23,957 nt of DNA, taken from the NCBI GenBank assembly GCA_964384625.1, contig CAYLNH010000095.1:1-23957 (forward strand). Direction: 5' to 3'. This DNA comes from CAYLNH01 sp964384625 (GTDB lineage: Bacteria > Verrucomicrobiota > Lentisphaeria > JABSQK01). Shown here one piece after another: positions 23,851-23,957 of this stretch. Both the position numbers and the translations under genes were made by a program. Below the pieces are notes generated by a model. That model ran no database searches. It was not told the origin of the DNA and saw only the letters and a list, made by a program, of their open reading frames with translations. Within the stretch, counting starts at the first letter, position 1; each line of letters opens with the position of its first letter.

Positions 23851-23957
23851 ATGGGTTGGCGGACGCGAGATGTCAACCCTGAACGCAGTTCGAGCCACCA
23901 GTGGGGGCGCATGTCAGTTCTGTAGGTCATCCCTTGGCGTTGGCAAGAGCCGCACCA

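Noticed and set aside
1..23957. tRNA or rRNA genes, integrase or attachment sites
   Set aside because: I found no tRNA-like cloverleaf, rRNA sequence, or transposase/integrase reading frame on either strand.

Overview
The window looks like a piece of a high-GC chromosome from the PVC superphylum, most likely Lentisphaerota (Victivallis-like). The pointers are a type IV pseudopilin-like protein with an FTLIELLVVIAIIAIL leader, large secreted glycan-active proteins, GntR/LacI chimeric and AraC regulators, a eukaryotic-type Ser/Thr kinase with a C-terminal leucine-rich repeat tail, and long intergenic stretches full of short palindromes. The taxonomic call is inference; there is no rRNA or marker gene here.

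Layout. (1) 60-934, minus strand: two small unknown genes joined by a TGATG overlap, and the remains of a third small ORF. They lie downstream of (2) a GH2 beta-galactosidase-type gene (882-4096, minus) that carries one internal frameshift, divergent from an AraC regulator (4224-5063, plus). (3) 5142-13217, minus: a run of a GntR/LacI-type regulator, a pseudopilin-like protein (ATGA overlap with the regulator), a secreted beta-propeller protein, and a 1196-residue secreted clan-A glycosidase-like protein whose CBM9-like domain contains a PA14 domain in apparently rotated order. A 430-base hairpin array separates the last two. (4) 13356-13943, minus: nitroreductase. (5) 14123-15919, plus: membrane Ser/Thr kinase with a very good sigma70 promoter. 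(6) 16001-16801, minus: second AraC regulator. (7) 17103-18221, minus: alanine dehydrogenase. (8) 19069-20175, plus: NahK-like sugar kinase. (9) 20306-23850, minus: a complete cobalamin uptake unit, made of a cobalamin riboswitch, an intrinsic terminator, BtuF, BtuD, BtuC and a corrinoid adenosyltransferase, with overlapping start and stop codons at the ABC-gene junctions.

How it fits together. The left two thirds read as a glycan-foraging region: GH2, secreted glycosidase/CBM protein, propeller and pseudopilin under AraC and GntR/LacI control, with a cytoplasmic N-acetylhexosamine-type 1-kinase further right. The right end is a textbook B12-salvage operon in which the riboswitch and terminator gate uptake, and CobO converts imported corrinoid to the adenosyl form.

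Nothing here is clearly a wholly new system. The most unusual items are the rotated PA14 inside a split CBM9-like domain, the regulator-coupled pseudopilin with two tandem prepilin motifs, the kinase with about 58 residues inserted between its glycine loop and catalytic lysine, and the arrays of trinucleotide-loop hairpins that recur in several gaps.
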